64,000 bases of DNA from Adenophora triphylla var. japonica (lineage: Eukaryota > Streptophyta > Magnoliopsida > Asterales > Campanulaceae), in contig JAFEMH010001288.1 of the NCBI GenBank assembly GCA_022495995.1, forward strand, positions 186,001 through 250,000, in the 5' to 3' direction. The notes under the pieces were generated by a model that worked only from the letters and a program-made list of their open reading frames with translations, had not been told where the DNA came from and searched no databases. The position numbers and the translations under genes are program-made. Positions 1-12,667 of the stretch are shown here, in pieces (the stretch's first letter is position 1; each line of letters opens with the position of its first letter).

Positions 1-584
1 AAAAAATTATTTAAGGACAGTTCTTTTAAGAAAAAGTTTGAAACAATCATTTATTTTGGAAAATGATCATTCAGTTTGAAAAAGAAAAAACATTTTTTTA
101 AAAATATAAACATAGAAAAATATGGTTATAAAGATAAAAATGTATATTTTAAAATTATATACTCCGTATTGCTAAATTAGTGGCCAAGGTTTTAATTGCA
201 ACTATTCCCCTTCAATTTAAATAATTATACTTTTCACCAAAAATTGATCTAAAACAATAGACATATTATGATTTAAATATTAAATATGATTTTCTTTAAT
301 CAATTTGTTGGACTTCTAAGAAAGAATTTATTAATTTTTCATCATTCTTATAAAATTATTTGATGATACTAAAAAGTCAGATCAACCCAAATTCAGCGGT
401 TCGATTGTATCATGTATACTTGAGTAATCTGAAAAAGATGAACAAACAAGTAAACTAAGCCGAAAATTCACCGGCGAATGCCCTCCAGCGTGAGAGTAAG
501 TATTTGTATTTATTAGAGCAAATTAATTGACAATAGTTTAGAATCAACCAAAATATACAGATGAGAGCAATTAATAAAAATATA
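1..584. other. AT-rich intergenic stretch
   Basis: No coding region or structured element is recognised. The sequence is AT-rich with short homopolymer runs, typical of plant intergenic DNA. Confidence 0.6.
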
Positions 585-822
585 CTCCCTCCGTCCCAGC
601 GGAGTGTAGATTTTTGTTCAACTTGACCAAACTTTGACCAATAATTTAAATAAATAATAATGATCCTAATAAAAATTCAAAAAATGTTATTGTTAATATT
701 ATTAAGCGTGATATAATAACAAATCTTTAAATTTTTATTAGGATCATTATTATTTATTTAAATTATTGGTCAAAGTTTGGTCAAGTTGACCAAAAATCCA
801 CACTCCGCTAGGACTGAGGGAG
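585..822. mobile_element. Stowaway-type MITE (Tc1/mariner), 238 bp
   Basis: The left end reads ctccctccgtccc and the right end is its degenerate inverse, ggactgagggag. TA lies on both sides (583-584, 823-824). The two halves form an almost perfect hairpin, for example ccaaactttgacc on the left and ggtcaaagtttgg on the right. It is non-coding. This is the classic Stowaway terminus, mobilised in trans by mariner transposases. Confidence 0.9.
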
Positions 823-2330
823 TATTTAATTATTTTTATCAGAATATATATCACACTTGATCAATGAAGTTGAACTTTAACTAACTTTTAATAATAAATT
901 ATTTATCTTGATGAAAATTTTAAAATAGTAATGAATAACGTTTCTATTTGTGTATCAATTACAATTTTTAGAATATTATTAAGATACTCAAATTAATTTT
1001 TTAATCAAAGTTTATGGATAATATTTATTTTGAAACTTTGAAAGTATAATAATTGTTTTTTATTTTTTATATCAAAAATGCTAAAACAACATTTATTTTA
1101 AATTAGAGGAAAAAGTGAACATTAAGGGAAATGAGACACTATAATTATTACTCCTATCATTCTATTCGAGGAGTAGGAGAGTAGGATTGAGGTTTGGAGT
1201 ACAAACTTTTCATGATTAAGAAAATGATGTTTATTACTTCTAGGTTGTTTGCACAATATTTTAATAATTTTTTTTTTGTAAATAGTAGGACCCTAGTTAA
1301 GTGAGACATTGGAAATTGAGCTATAGTCTAGTGACCAAAATATTAATTTAGCCATTTTTATATTAATTAGATTCATATATCATATTAACAACAACAATTT
1401 AATAATTATTTCATACATTACTTTCTCTTTTCTATCTCACTTTTTATACTCACAATATATATTCCACTAATATTTTTCTTAATTTTCGTACAAATAAATA
1501 TGTGTAGTTTGTAGTGAGATGTAGAAAATATTTCTTATCTCATTTTTTTCTTAGCTCACTATTCAGAAAACACCTTAATATTAAACATTTTTCTTAATTC
1601 TCTCGAGTGAAATGACAATGTTTCTTTTTAATAAAACACTTAAAATGAGACAAAAATGAGACAAAGAAAGTATATACCTTATTACGCTAAATCATATTAA
1701 ATAATAATTATTTTCATATTTATTCTTTCCTCTGAATGAACATATTAATTATAAACGCATTTTTAATCTTTAAATTTTATTTCATATTAGTGTTATTGAC
1801 GTCTTCTTAATCAACTATTTATCATTAATACATACTTTTCTTTCACTTTTAAAATAAACGTTAAAAAAATTCAAATTTATTGTTAGTCAACAATAAATTT
1901 GAATATATTTTAGATATTATTTTAGAAAAGAGTAGAATGGAGTATGATGTACTCCGTATGATTTTTTTTTACATATTTTAAAAAAAAATCAGTTTTTATT
2001 AAGAAAAAAATGAACGACCCTGCTTCTGGAAAATAAAAAATAAAAGAGTAATCCAAAAACAAAACATTTGCACACGTTCAATTTCAAGATCCCGCATTTT
2101 CTGGTCAATGTGACTATTGGTCAATTTGATACAGGCAGAGAGAGGGTCCCACATCTTAAAAAAAGTTTGAGTATCTCCACGTGCATGATTGTCAGCCTAT
2201 CACCTATGTCGGGTAATTTGTACCCACCCGCCTACTTTTGGTCATTCCGTCAAGGCTAACATAGGCCGTATTCCCATTTTGCCTCTGCATAATCAATTTT
2301 TGTTTGACTTGGTCCTTTATTTCTCTCTAA
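823..2330. other. AT-rich intergenic stretch
   Basis: No gene is recognised. Fragments such as actcacaatatatattcc near 1450 resemble eroded Stowaway interiors, but no paired ends were found. Short reading frames near 2068-2398 run into the Harbinger terminus and show no protein family. Confidence 0.5.
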
Positions 2331-2975
2331 GAGCATGCACAACGGGGTCGCTCACGCTCACCCGACGAGCAAAAAAATGGTGTTTGGGCGAATTTTAACT
2401 CATAAAAACTAATACATTCTCTCCTCCGTTCCAGCTGATGAAGGCCAAAATGGGCTTAGGCTCGTGGATTTTTTTCCCGTGGTTTGTGGCTCATGGGCAA
2501 GCCCGTTGTCGGGTCCGTGGTATTAACGGTACAGGCTTGTTTGTATTATATGGGGACGGGCCGAGCTTAGCCCGCAGACTTCCAAAGCCCGTTTGACCCA
2601 AGTCCGTTTGACCCGTTATTTATTTATTTTTTGCTTTTTTTTTTTGTGAAATGACCTTAATGTCCTGATATATATCCGTTAATATATTCGTTGGAGGGAC
2701 ATTTTGGTCAAAAACAATTTTTGAAAAACTATAAATAACACTTCTTACTTCTAATTTTCTCCAACAAAAAATTCATACAACCTCAAAATTTTCTCAAATC
2801 CATCCCATATTCCCATCCCATGAAGAAAGAAGGTGAAGGTAATTTTATTGTTTTAAGTATTTCATATTGTCTTAAATTTCATGCTTTAAAATTGTGTTAA
2901 TAGTTAGTTGTTATTTACTAGTTAAATATTATGTTAAGAGGTATACATCATTTATTAAAAAAAATATGTACATTA

Positions 2976-3184
2976 AAAAAAAAAAACTTTGTCCCAAATC
3001 CCAATAATGTTATTTATATTTTCTAATAGGTATAATTATAAACTTTTATTTACTTAAGTAAATAAAAATTTATATTAAATAAAATTTATAATTATAAAAT
3101 TTTATTTACTTAAGTTAATAAAAGTTTATAATTATACCTCTTAGAAAATATAATTAAAATTATTAGGACTAAGTTTTTTTTTAA
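2976..3184. repeat. Long imperfect palindrome (foldback) inside the hAT element
   Basis: The left arm (aggtataattataaac, tttacttaagtaaat) is mirrored by the right arm (gtttataattatacct, tttacttaagttaat), with outer arms actttgtccc-like and ggactaagttt-like. Symmetry is centred near 3080. It may be the hAT centre or a separate foldback MITE; no target duplication was identified. Confidence 0.6.
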
Positions 3185-3383
3185 TAAAATTCTTTGTTTA
3201 ATTCTAAAGAATTTTGTATTTTTAAAAAAAAATTCAAGCATTTTCTGACATATAAAAAAAAAAGGGTAAAATTCGTTTGGCCCGTGGATCCTTGGATCCA
3301 GGCTATACGAGCGGGCCTCAACCTCTCAAAACGGACGGGCCGGGCCGGGCTTTAGCCCGTTTCCTCTCAGGACGGGAAAGGTT

Positions 3384-4144
3384 TGTTGGTGATTTTAGTA
3401 TCACTCAACTTATTTTATTGTAATGGTGATTTACTAAGAGATCAATGTGATTCGTATTAGACTCGGATACGAGTAAGGGAAAGTGTGGAGTACACACTCG
3501 TTTGAGCTAAAACGAAGTCAACCTCAATAAAGAAGTAAAAGTTAAAGGGTAGCACATTTTGCTGATGTGCTCGGCCGAGTAGAGTCCTTGACTCGGCCGA
3601 GCAGAGCTTAGCAGATTGGCCAAGTTTCTGGAGTGTCTTGCTCGGCCGAGGCATGTGCCTTGCTCGGCGAAGCGATATAACTTTGTTTCTGGCCGTGCAG
3701 TTCATAAGACACGGCCGTGCAGCTTGGCAGAATCTCATTAGACATGTGTGCTCGGCCGAGCGAGTCCCTTGACTCGGCCGAGCAGTTCCTGAACAGGTGC
3801 CAGTTCAAACTGAATAGTCACATCTCTTGGCTAAAATCATGTCTTTTGGTTATACCTTTTAACTCATACCTCTCCATCTGTATATATACAGGGATTGATC
3901 TCAGTTGTACAGAAATGAAAAACACAAGAGTGAATTACAACAATATAACGAAAGCAAAACAATTCTCAAGTTTTGATTTGTTCTCTTTGCCTAGAAATAA
4001 ATTGCGTGATTGTCTTATCCCAATAAAGATTTTGTGTAACCCAGGCATTAAGGGTCGAAATACTTTATTCGGAAAGTGGATTATACACGATTCAATCACA
4101 TATCCGGCCTTAGTATCAAGATCAAGACCCTATATTCCCCTACA
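3384..4144 (+). repeat. 5' LTR of the Copia element
   Basis: 761 bp, TG...CA type. It holds a cluster of ctcggccgag palindromes (about 3570-3785) and a TATA-like segment tctgtatatatacag near 3876. The reading frames inside it show no protein family and are not genes. Confidence 0.95.
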
Positions 4145-4170
4145 AACGAATAAAGTATTTGGTGATACTC

Positions 4171-7100
4171 ATGGCGGGTGGAAGTACTTTGAAGGAGATG
4201 ACGACAAAGTTTGGAAAGCTAGACAAATTTGAAGGACAAGATTTCCGGCGTTGGCAGAAGAAGATGCACTTCCTTTTAACAACATTAAAGGTGGTGTATG
4301 TTCTTTCTACCCCTATTCCGGAATTGCTTGAAGATGACAACTTGGAGGCAATCAGACGTAGATCAAAGTGGGAAAACGACGACTACATCTGCAGAGGACA
4401 CATATTAAACGGTATGTCTGATTCTCTCTTTGACATTTATCAAAATGAGGAGTCTGCTAAAGAGTTATGGGATTCTCTTGAATCCAAGTACATGGCAGAG
4501 GATGCTTCTAGTAAGAAGTTCCTTGTGAGTAATTTTAACAATTACAAGATGGTCGATGCTAGACCCGTCATGGAACAATTCAATGAACTCCTTAGAATCC
4601 TTGGACAATATACTCAACATGGGTTGAAGATGGATGAGTCAATATCAGTTTCAAGTGTGATTGATAAGTTGCCTCCCTCCTGGAAGGATTTCAAACACAC
4701 TTTGAAACATGGTAAAGATGATCTGTCTTTGGTTCAACTTGGTAGTCACTTGCGCATAGAGGAATCTCTAAGGGCGCAAGAGAATGACAAAGGCAAAGGA
4801 AAGGAAGTTGGTGGACCATCGGTCAATATGATTGATGATGGTAGAAACAAAAACAAAGGAAAGAAACGCAGTTTCAATGACAATGGTTACGGTCCCAACA
4901 AGAAGCCTAAATTGGCTTGTTGGAAGTGTGGCAATCTGGTCACTTTAAGAAGGATTGTCGTGTTGGAAACAACAAGAACGGCGCAAGCACAAGTGGTTCG
5001 GGAAAGGGGTCTAAGGACCATTCTCAAAACCAAGGTCAGAATTTAATTCATAGTTGGAACAGATTTATTAAAAATTCCGTTTCAATAATTTCTGAGGCAT
5101 TTTATGTGCAGGATGATGCTATTGCGTGGTGGATTGATTCCGGTGCCACTGCTCATGTTTGTAAAGATCGTTGTTGGTTTAAGACATACGAACCAATGGA
5201 AGACGGATCTGTCCTTTACATGGGTGATGACCATTCCGCTCCTATTCAAGGAAGAGGAAGTGTGGTATTGGAATTTAGTTCGGGAAAAACGATTTCTTTG
5301 TTTAATGTTTTATATGTACCTAAACTTCGTAAGAATTTAATTTCTGGTCCTGTCTTGAACAAGTGTGGTTATAAACAAGTTTATGAATCCGATAAGTATA
5401 TCTTATCGAAGTCGGGTGTATTTGTAGGATTTGGTTATTATAACAATGGGATGTTTATGTTGAATTTGAATAAAATTCCGGTTAACTCTAGTTCTGTTTA
5501 TATGACTTCCTCTGTTGTTGTTAATTCCTCATTATGGCATGCTCGGTTAGGACATGTGCACTATAAAAGAATGCTTGAAATGTCCAAAGATGGTTTGATT
5601 CCTGTTATTGATAATAATACGGAAAGGTGTAATACTTGCATGTTAACAAAAATCACTAGGAAACCTTTTAAAAGTGTTACAAGGAATTACTGCTAAAACT
5701 TGAATTGATACATAGTGATTTATGTGATTTTCATGCAACTCCATCTTTAGGCAATAAAAAGTATATTGTCTCTTTTATAGATGATGCCTCTAGGTTTTGC
5801 TATATTTATTTCTTTGCATGCAAAAGATGAAGCCCTAGATAAATTTAAAATTTATAAAGCGAAGTTGAACTTCAACTTAATGGCTTGATTAAAACCTTAC
5901 GTACGGATAGAGGTGGTGAATATTATGATCCTAAATATTTCCAATCCGTAGGGATAATTCATGAGACTACGGCTCCTTATGTACCACAACAAAATGGTGT
6001 GGCTGAAAGGAAGAATAGAACTCTTGAAGAAATGGTTAACGCCATGTTGTCTTACTCGGCTTGAGTGACGGGTTTTGGGGTGAAGCCGTATTAACGGCTT
6101 GTCATCTATTGAATAGAGTTCCTAATAAAAGGAACAAGATTACCCCATATGAGCTTTGGTATAAGAAAAGACCAAACTTGACATTTTTGCGAGTTTGGGG
6201 ATGTAGGGCCGTGGTTAGAATTCCGGACCCTAAAAGGAAAAAGTTGGGAGAAAAAGGTGTTGATTGCATCTTTGTTGGATATGCTGAGCATTCCAAGGCA
6301 TATAGGTTTTATGTTATAGAACCTAATGAATTCATTTCTATAAACACAATTATAGAATCAAGAGATACAATCTTTGATGAGAATCGTTTCTCTTCTATAC
6401 CTAGACCCAAGGATATTATACCAATGTCAATTTGAATCTCAAATGGATGATCATTCAATTGATGTACCAAGTGAGACACCCGAACCTCGTAAGAGTACAA
6501 GAGTAAGGAAAGCTAAATCATATGGTTCTCGATTTTCAACTATATTTAGTTATGGGATCAAGAGATCAAATTGAATCTCAATACTCTTCTTGTTATAGTA
6601 TAGAGGAGGATCCAAGAACCTATGATGAAGCAATAAAATCTCGAGACGCTGGTTTTTGGAAAGAAGCCATCGATGATGAGATTGGTTCTATTGTGGAAAA
6701 TAATACATGGGTCTTGTCGATTTACCACCAGCCGTAAACCTTTGGGGTGCAAATGGATCTTCAAAAAGAAGATGAAAGTCGATGGAACTATTGACAAGTT
6801 TAAAGCTCGATTGGTAATCCAAGGCTTTAGACAAAAGGAAGGGATCGATTACTTCGATACCTATGCACCGGTTGCTCGTATCACTACTATTAGATTTCGA
6901 TAGCTTTGGCACTATTCGTAATCTATTGATCCATCAAATGGATGTCAAAACAAAGCATTCTTAAATGGTGATTTGGAAGAAGAAGTGTATATGAAACAAC
7001 CTTTGAAGGATTTGTTATGCCAGGTAATGAGCATAAGGTATGTAAGTTAATTAAGTCATTGTATGGGCTAAAGCAAGCACCTAAACAAATGGCATCAAAA

Positions 7101-8145
7101 GTTTGATGAGGTTGTTTTGTCGAATGGTTTTGTATTAAATCAATCCGACAAATGTGTATATAGCAGATTTGATGAATCCGTAAAGGTGTAATCATCTCGC
7201 CTATATGTAGATGACATGTTAATTTTTGGCAACCAAAATGTAGTTGATAAAACTAAAAAGTTTTTGTCATCAAAGTTTTCGATGAAGGACATGGGAGAAG
7301 CCGATGTAATTCTTGGTATAAAGATTAAACGGATGAACAAGGGAATTGCAATATCACAATCTCATTATATTGAGAAAATTCTCAAGAGGTTTAATTGTGA
7401 TAATTGTTCCAAAGTTAGTACTCCCATGGATCCTATGGAGAAACTTGTATCAAATCTTGGTAAACACCGTGTCACTTGAATACTCAAAAGCCATAGGCGT
7501 TTGATGTATGCTATGACAGCACTCGACCCGATATTGCTTATGCGGTTGGAAGATTGAGTAGGTTCACTAGTAATCCTAGTAGACGGCATTGGCATGCTAT
7601 AACAAGGGTGTTCAAGTACTTAAAAGGTACTATGGACTATGGTTTGTGTTATAGTGGACATCCTTCTATATTAGAAGGTTACACGAGATGCTAGTTGGAT
7701 CAACCAAGAAGATTCATCTTCTACTTGGTGGTTAGGTGTTCTTGCTTGGAGGAGGTGCCATTTCTTGGGCTTCCAAAAAGCAGACATGTATTACACATTC
7801 TACAATGGAATCGAGTTTGTAGCATTGGGTCAGCTGGCTGGAAAAGAAGCGGAGTGGCTTCGGAACTTGATATATGAGATTCCATTATGGCCAAAACCGA
7901 TATCACCAATGTCTATCCATTGTGATAGTGCTGCCACCTTGGCTAGGGCCTATAGTCAGATTTATAATGGCAAGTCTAGACACTTGGGTGTCAGACATAG
8001 TATGATTCGGGAGTTAATCATGAATGGTGTGATATCAGTTGAATTTGTTCGATCGCAACAAAATTTGGCTGACCACTTGACGAAGGGGTTAGCCAGAGAC
8101 TTGGTAAATAAGTCTGCAATGGGAATGGGATTAAAGTCCATTTAA
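4171..8145 (+). pseudogene. Copia Gag-Pol polyprotein, broken by frameshifts and stops
   Basis: The likely start is ATG at 4171, giving the Copia gag opening MAGGSTLKEMTTKFGKLD. Domains in order: Gag (4171-4900); CCHC knuckle (about 4914-4955) shifted after CWKCG; aspartic protease with WWIDSGATAHVC (about 5126-5165); GAG-pre-integrase with LWHARLGHVHYKRM (about 5531); integrase core (about 5695-6060), broken by frameshifts; integrase C-terminal part (6061-6435); reverse transcriptase (about 6690-7480) with YVDDMLIFG near 7205; RNase H (about 7690-8145) with an intact SRHLGVRHSMIREL segment. At least six frame breaks mean it is non-functional. Copia polyproteins normally run about 1300-1500 residues in one frame. 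Confidence 0.9.
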
Positions 8146-8677
8146 TCCTCTAATTGTGAGATACCCAATTCCCTTCTAATACAACGTTAGAAGCTTGAAT
8201 TCAATGTGGAAAGCTCGCAGTTGGAGATTGGAACACATGTTATTATCTTTCCCAAGGTATGTGTTCAGACCTGCAAGTAAAGGTTAGGTTGAAGAATATC
8301 TTCTTAATAGTTTCTTTGAAAAATTGCAAATGCAGGTGCAAGATTAAAGGAACTACCTGCATGGACATGAAGTTTTGCCGCTTCAAGAAGCTAGGACTTG
8401 GCTTCCTATATGTTCACTAATGGATATGGACACATGGCTTGTAAAAGTGTCAAGATTAAACAAAGAGAATTGTACTGAACTTATGTGTATAGTATCTTCA
8501 GGTATTCATATGAGTTGACGGGTTCAATCGTTACGACACCCCGATTCTCGAGTATTTGAAATGTGTATTATACTAAGATGAAAATTCAATCGCAAGACAT
8601 TTTCATTTATGCATTCGTTTGTTTCGTTATTTATAAAGTTTAGTAAATCAAAGGATTACACTAAAATGGAGGGGATT

Positions 8678-9428
8678 TGTTGGTGATTTTAGTATCACTC
8701 AACTTATTTTATTGTAATGGTGATTTACTAAGAGATCAATGTGATTCGTATTAGACTCGGATACGAGTAAGGAAAAGTGTGGAGTACACACTCGTTTGAG
8801 CTAAAACGAAGTCAACCTCAATAAAGAAGTAAAAGTTAAAGGGTAGCACATTTTGCTGATGTGCTCGGCCGAGTAGAGTCCTTGACTCGGCCGAGCAGAG
8901 CTTAGATTGGCCAAGTTTCGGAGTGTCTTGCTCGGCCGAGGCATGTGCCTTGCTCGGCCGAGCAAGATGAACAACGGCCGTGCGATTCGCATAAGACACG
9001 GCCGTGCGGCTTAGCGAGAATCTCATTGGCATGTGTGCTCGGCGAGTGAGTCCCTTGACTCGGCGGCGGTTCCTGAACAGGTGCCAGTTCAAACTGAATA
9101 GTCACATCTCTTGGCTAAAATCATGTCTTTTGGTTATACCTTTTAACTCATACCTCTCCATCTGTATATATACAGGGATTGATCTCAGTTGTACAGAAAT
9201 GAAAAACACAAGAGTGAATTACAACAATATAACGAAAGCAAAACAATTCTCAAGTTTTGATTTGTTCTCTTTGCCTAGAAATAAATTGCGTGATTGTCTT
9301 ATCCCAATAAAGATTTTGTGTAACCCAGGCATTAAGGGTCGAAATACTTTATTCGAAAAGTGGATTATACACGATTCAATCACATATCCGGCCTTAGTAT
9401 CAAGATCAAGACCCTATATTCCCCTACA
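8678..9428 (+). repeat. 3' LTR of the Copia element
   Basis: 751 bp and near-identical to the 5' LTR apart from indels in the ctcggccgag-rich part (about 8860-9070). It ends cccctaca and is followed by the aggtt duplication. Confidence 0.95.
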
Positions 9429-10155
9429 AGGTTAAGCCCGTTTGTCCGTTTATCCGCCGGTTGCCGGGCCGGGTTATCTGTTTGACCTTCATCAGTCCCA
9501 GCCGAATGGATACCAAAAATTTGGGCACACAGATTAAGAAAAAGTAAGAGAGATAAAAAATGAAAGAAAATTTTGTGAGTATGAAAAATTAAATAGGAGA
9601 GTGAATGAGTGAGAGGAATAGTAATTTGATTGGTGTTGTGAGTGTAAAAGTAAAATAGGAAAGAGAATGAGTGGGAAAAATAGTAAATATTTCCTTCCAT
9701 TTTGGGCAATCTCCATTGGGCTGGGATGCACCAAAAAGGAAATAAGTATCCACTAGGCAGGGGCGGAGGGAGTATTCTGCAGTGGTGAGCGAAATTTTCG
9801 TTCAAAATATTTTTATAATTAATAGATGAAATATTTATTTTATTTGTAAATTATTTTTTTATTCGTTCACGTTACAAAATATTTTTTTAAAATTATATTT
9901 TATAGTATTGCATATTTTTATATAAAATACTGATAAATAAATATCAAGTTGTATATGAAAAATCAACTTTAACAGCTATAATTTATTGGATTTCTGACTT
10001 TTGACAAATAATGGAGATGAGTTGAAATTAAAGCTGACCGTAACAAATCATACACTACGCATGTGAACTTGTTCAAAGTTTTTTCATTTAATGGTATACT
10101 AGTATCCAATTTTTTTTTTTTTAAATTGATTAGACTATACAATAATTGCTGGGTG

Positions 10156-11187
10156 TTAGTCAGAGTGTAGCTGGAGTCGAGTAGTAAAACCCTCTACTAC
10201 TTCAGCAGTTGAAGACCCTTCACTTGAATACCCCTTCTTTCCAGCTAATGCCGCTGCCTTTGCTGCTTTTTTCCCCGGTGGTCGCTCTCTTAATTGAACT
10301 GTGTCTGCATCATCACTTCCCGTTGTCTCGTAACCTATGCATCTCGTTAAGCTTGAACCTTTTGTCGCTACCTGCACTGTCATTATCACTCTCCACACGA
10401 ATGAGACGAGATGCCTCAGCCTTTTTCTTTCTACTACCCAAGATGGTAGTCTGAATTCGCTGCTCCCATTTTGAATAGTTCTTCAACATAAATCACACAT
10501 GCTCATCTTTAAAAGGTTTGCTTTCATGATTTTCATAATGTTGTTTAGCCTCACACCGAACGTCTTGTTCGTTGTATCCACTCCCCTTTCGTCTAGTTGC
10601 TTCATCGTACATCGCAACAAACAAGTATACTGATTTCGCCATCCTACCCCATCGATCTCGAAGCATAGATAAAGTCCTTTTACCAATTTCTGATGACTTT
10701 TGTTGCTGCGCCGTATCGTACATTACCTTTACAGTACCCCACAACTTCTCATTATTTTGGTTGGTACCTGTTATTGTATCAATGCTTGTATTCTTGCAAG
10801 CACTGACGAGAGCTTCATCTTCTGCGAAATTTCAGTCAATGGTTTCTTTTTTATTTTTGGAGCTCCTTTTCGCCTTTCTGGTACAACCTCTTATTCTTCG
10901 CCTCCTTCATCTTCCTCTTGTGTCTCTAGAACAAATTTAGTGTTCTGCGACTCAGGAGTGAAGGTTTGGAATGGCATCAAGCCATAATATGTTTGAGTGT
11001 TTAGCGGAGAATTAAAATCATGGGGTGAGTTTTGGGAGAAGTTGATAGGATTTGAGCTTTGGGTGTAGTTTTGAAAGTTATTTTGACGGTAATTGCTTGT
11101 GAAATTTGGATCAATAACCAACATTTCTTCGAGCCAAGCTTGATTAGAATTATATCCGAAATTGTTTCCGTAATTATCCATAATCAA
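10156..11187 (-). pseudogene. PIF/Harbinger ORF1-type (Myb/SANT-like, NAM-associated C-terminus) protein, decayed
   Basis: The minus strand from 11187 encodes MIMDNYGNNFGYNSNQAW and an Asn/Gln-rich N-terminus, then an acidic EEDEGGEE stretch. Frame breaks follow. A segment with MWGTVKVMYDTAQQQ (near 10744) and a C-terminal RERPPGKKAAKAAALAGKKG block (near 10290) continue the same protein in other frames. The N-terminus aligns residue by residue with the 54987 gene, confirming the family. Such proteins are ORF1 partners of Harbinger transposases and are often mis-annotated as host genes. The DNA-binding helix region is disrupted, so it is taken as non-functional. Confidence 0.7.
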
Positions 11188-12463
11188 AAACTCAAAAAGT
11201 TTTTTTTTTTAACTTAAGCTTAAAGAGAGAAAGTAGGGAAGAAGAGGTGTGAATAACCTATACAATATTAGACTCTATTTATAGGCGAAAAAAATTTATG
11301 TCTTTTTTGATATATTGCATAAACGACGTTGTTTGTGGTAAATCAAAATTAAAAAATAAACTTTTAATCCGTCTTGAGTTCGAACATATTTTCGCTCACG
11401 ATTTCGCTTAAACTTTGAGCGAAACAGTTTTGTTCAGAGATCTGAGCAAAAATTCGCTCATGTAGCAGTTAAGCGAATTTTTGCTCACCTATTTTAATTT
11501 GATGAGCGAACATATTCTTATTCATATAGCATGGAGTTAGCCTATTAAATACTTGTCATGCAATTATCCCCTATCCACTTATTAAGTTAACTAGTATTGC
11601 ATCCATGCGTTGCATGGTATAAGCAAAATTTTGTTATATTAACATATTTTGTTTAAATGATGTTATATAATTATAATATATTAATTATGAGTCCAAAATA
11701 ATTTATAATAAAAAGTTAAAACTAATGAAAGTATAGGTTATAATTATTTAACCAGCACAATGAATATTATAAATTTTGGAATCTTTAGGAACTTTAGTGA
11801 TTATTTCAATAGAAATTGTTATTTTAAAATATTTTTCCTTAAATGATTTATTTTACTGTTTTGTTATTTTACTATTCATTATATAATTGTAAAATTGAAA
11901 ATTGGAAATAGCAAGTTTATTTATGCATCTTTGCTCAAATAAATATTTTTAAAATATCCCTAAATCAAAAGTTTGATATTCATTTATTTTTTATTCTAAA
12001 AGGACACAATTCATTTGAATTTGAAGTATTCGCTTTGGGAAAGAAGATAAATATTTTTATTATTCACTTTTAAATATTTTATTTATGATAATAAAGTAAA
12101 TAATGAAAGAAATTTAGTAAAAAATGTTCAGAAGAAAGCTTTTATAAAAAAAAACAATTTTAAAACAAAAATTTCTTACATTGGAGTTCATTAAGAGACA
12201 AAGTAGTAATAATTAAAACAAAATCATCTAATTATTCAACGTATTTAGTATCCTTATTATGACAACAATTGTATCGACTTTTGGTATTTTTTATAATTTG
12301 TATAATTTTGATATAATTAAATAAACAAAAATCAAAATTAACAACTACAGTTAAAACTAATGTAACATTTATCCAAATTTTTAATGAAATAAAATCCAAA
12401 AAAAAATATATCTTAAATCAACACGAAATAATGGCTCTTTCGTCGAAAGGTGCATGACACCAG

Positions 12464-12497
<34 letters not shown>

Positions 12498-12667
12498 GAG
12501 AAATGTGACGCCGGAAAGTTAGCAAAGTCTTTTATATATTAATCTTTTCGTCTATATAATGTGGGGTATCAATAAAACCAGTAAAATAGTAAATAAAATA
12601 AACATGGAATAATAAAATTTCATTTATATAAATTGGGTGATCAACAGAAAAGTTCAGTTAGATTATA

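Larger units (their letters stand above)
3384..9428 (+). mobile_element. Full-length Ty1/Copia LTR retrotransposon (degenerate), 6.0 kb
   Basis: Two LTRs beginning TGTTGG and ending CTACA bracket a Copia-order internal region: gag, protease, integrase, reverse transcriptase, RNase H. The 5-bp target duplication aggtt is perfect (3379-3383 and 9429-9433). A purine-rich tract (8663-8676) precedes the 3' LTR. The LTRs differ by small indels and substitutions (761 versus 751 bp), and the coding region has several frameshifts, so it cannot encode a complete polyprotein. It inserted into the hAT element around it. Confidence 0.95.
2436..9494. mobile_element. Non-autonomous hAT-type element, interrupted by a Copia retrotransposon
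   Basis: The terminal inverted repeats are tgatgaaggccaaa at the left and tttgaccttcatca at the right. The flanking 8-bp duplication is gttccagc (2428-2435) versus gtcccagc (9495-9502), one mismatch. Without the Copia insert the element is about 1.0 kb. Subterminal sequence is rich in gacgggccgggccggg-like GC stretches, as in the intact hAT at 55416-56348. It is non-coding. Confidence 0.75.
2415..9772. mobile_element. Stowaway MITE interrupted by a hAT element
   Basis: The left 21 bp (2415-2435) contain ctcctccgttccagc. The remainder is 9503-9772 and ends ggggcggagggag followed by TA (9773-9774); TA also precedes 2415. Joined, the MITE would be about 291 bp, close to the 278-285 bp of other copies here. 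The right part has the family interior (gagagtgaatgagtg, ttgtgagtgtaaaagt). The first bases of the left terminus are degenerate. Confidence 0.75.
2331..11536 (-). mobile_element. PIF/Harbinger-type element, outer shell of a four-level nest
   Basis: The left end gagcatgcacaacgggg starts after TAA (2328-2330). The right end is near 11536, followed by TTA, so the duplication is imperfect. The shell is two pieces, 2331-2414 and 9775-11536, about 1.85 kb in all. The terminal region matches the second Harbinger copy at 54527-56630: there attctgtagtgatgaacg is continuous, here ttctgcagtggtgagcg resumes right after the inserted Stowaway. The minus strand carries a decayed ORF1-type gene; no DDE transposase is visible. 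Inverted sequences around gagcgaa and ttcgctc recur near both ends. Confidence 0.7.

Noticed and set aside
3717..4232. 171-codon frame crossing the Copia 5' LTR
   Set aside because: Repeated in the 3' LTR (9004-9435) and without family similarity; LTR sequence, not a gene.
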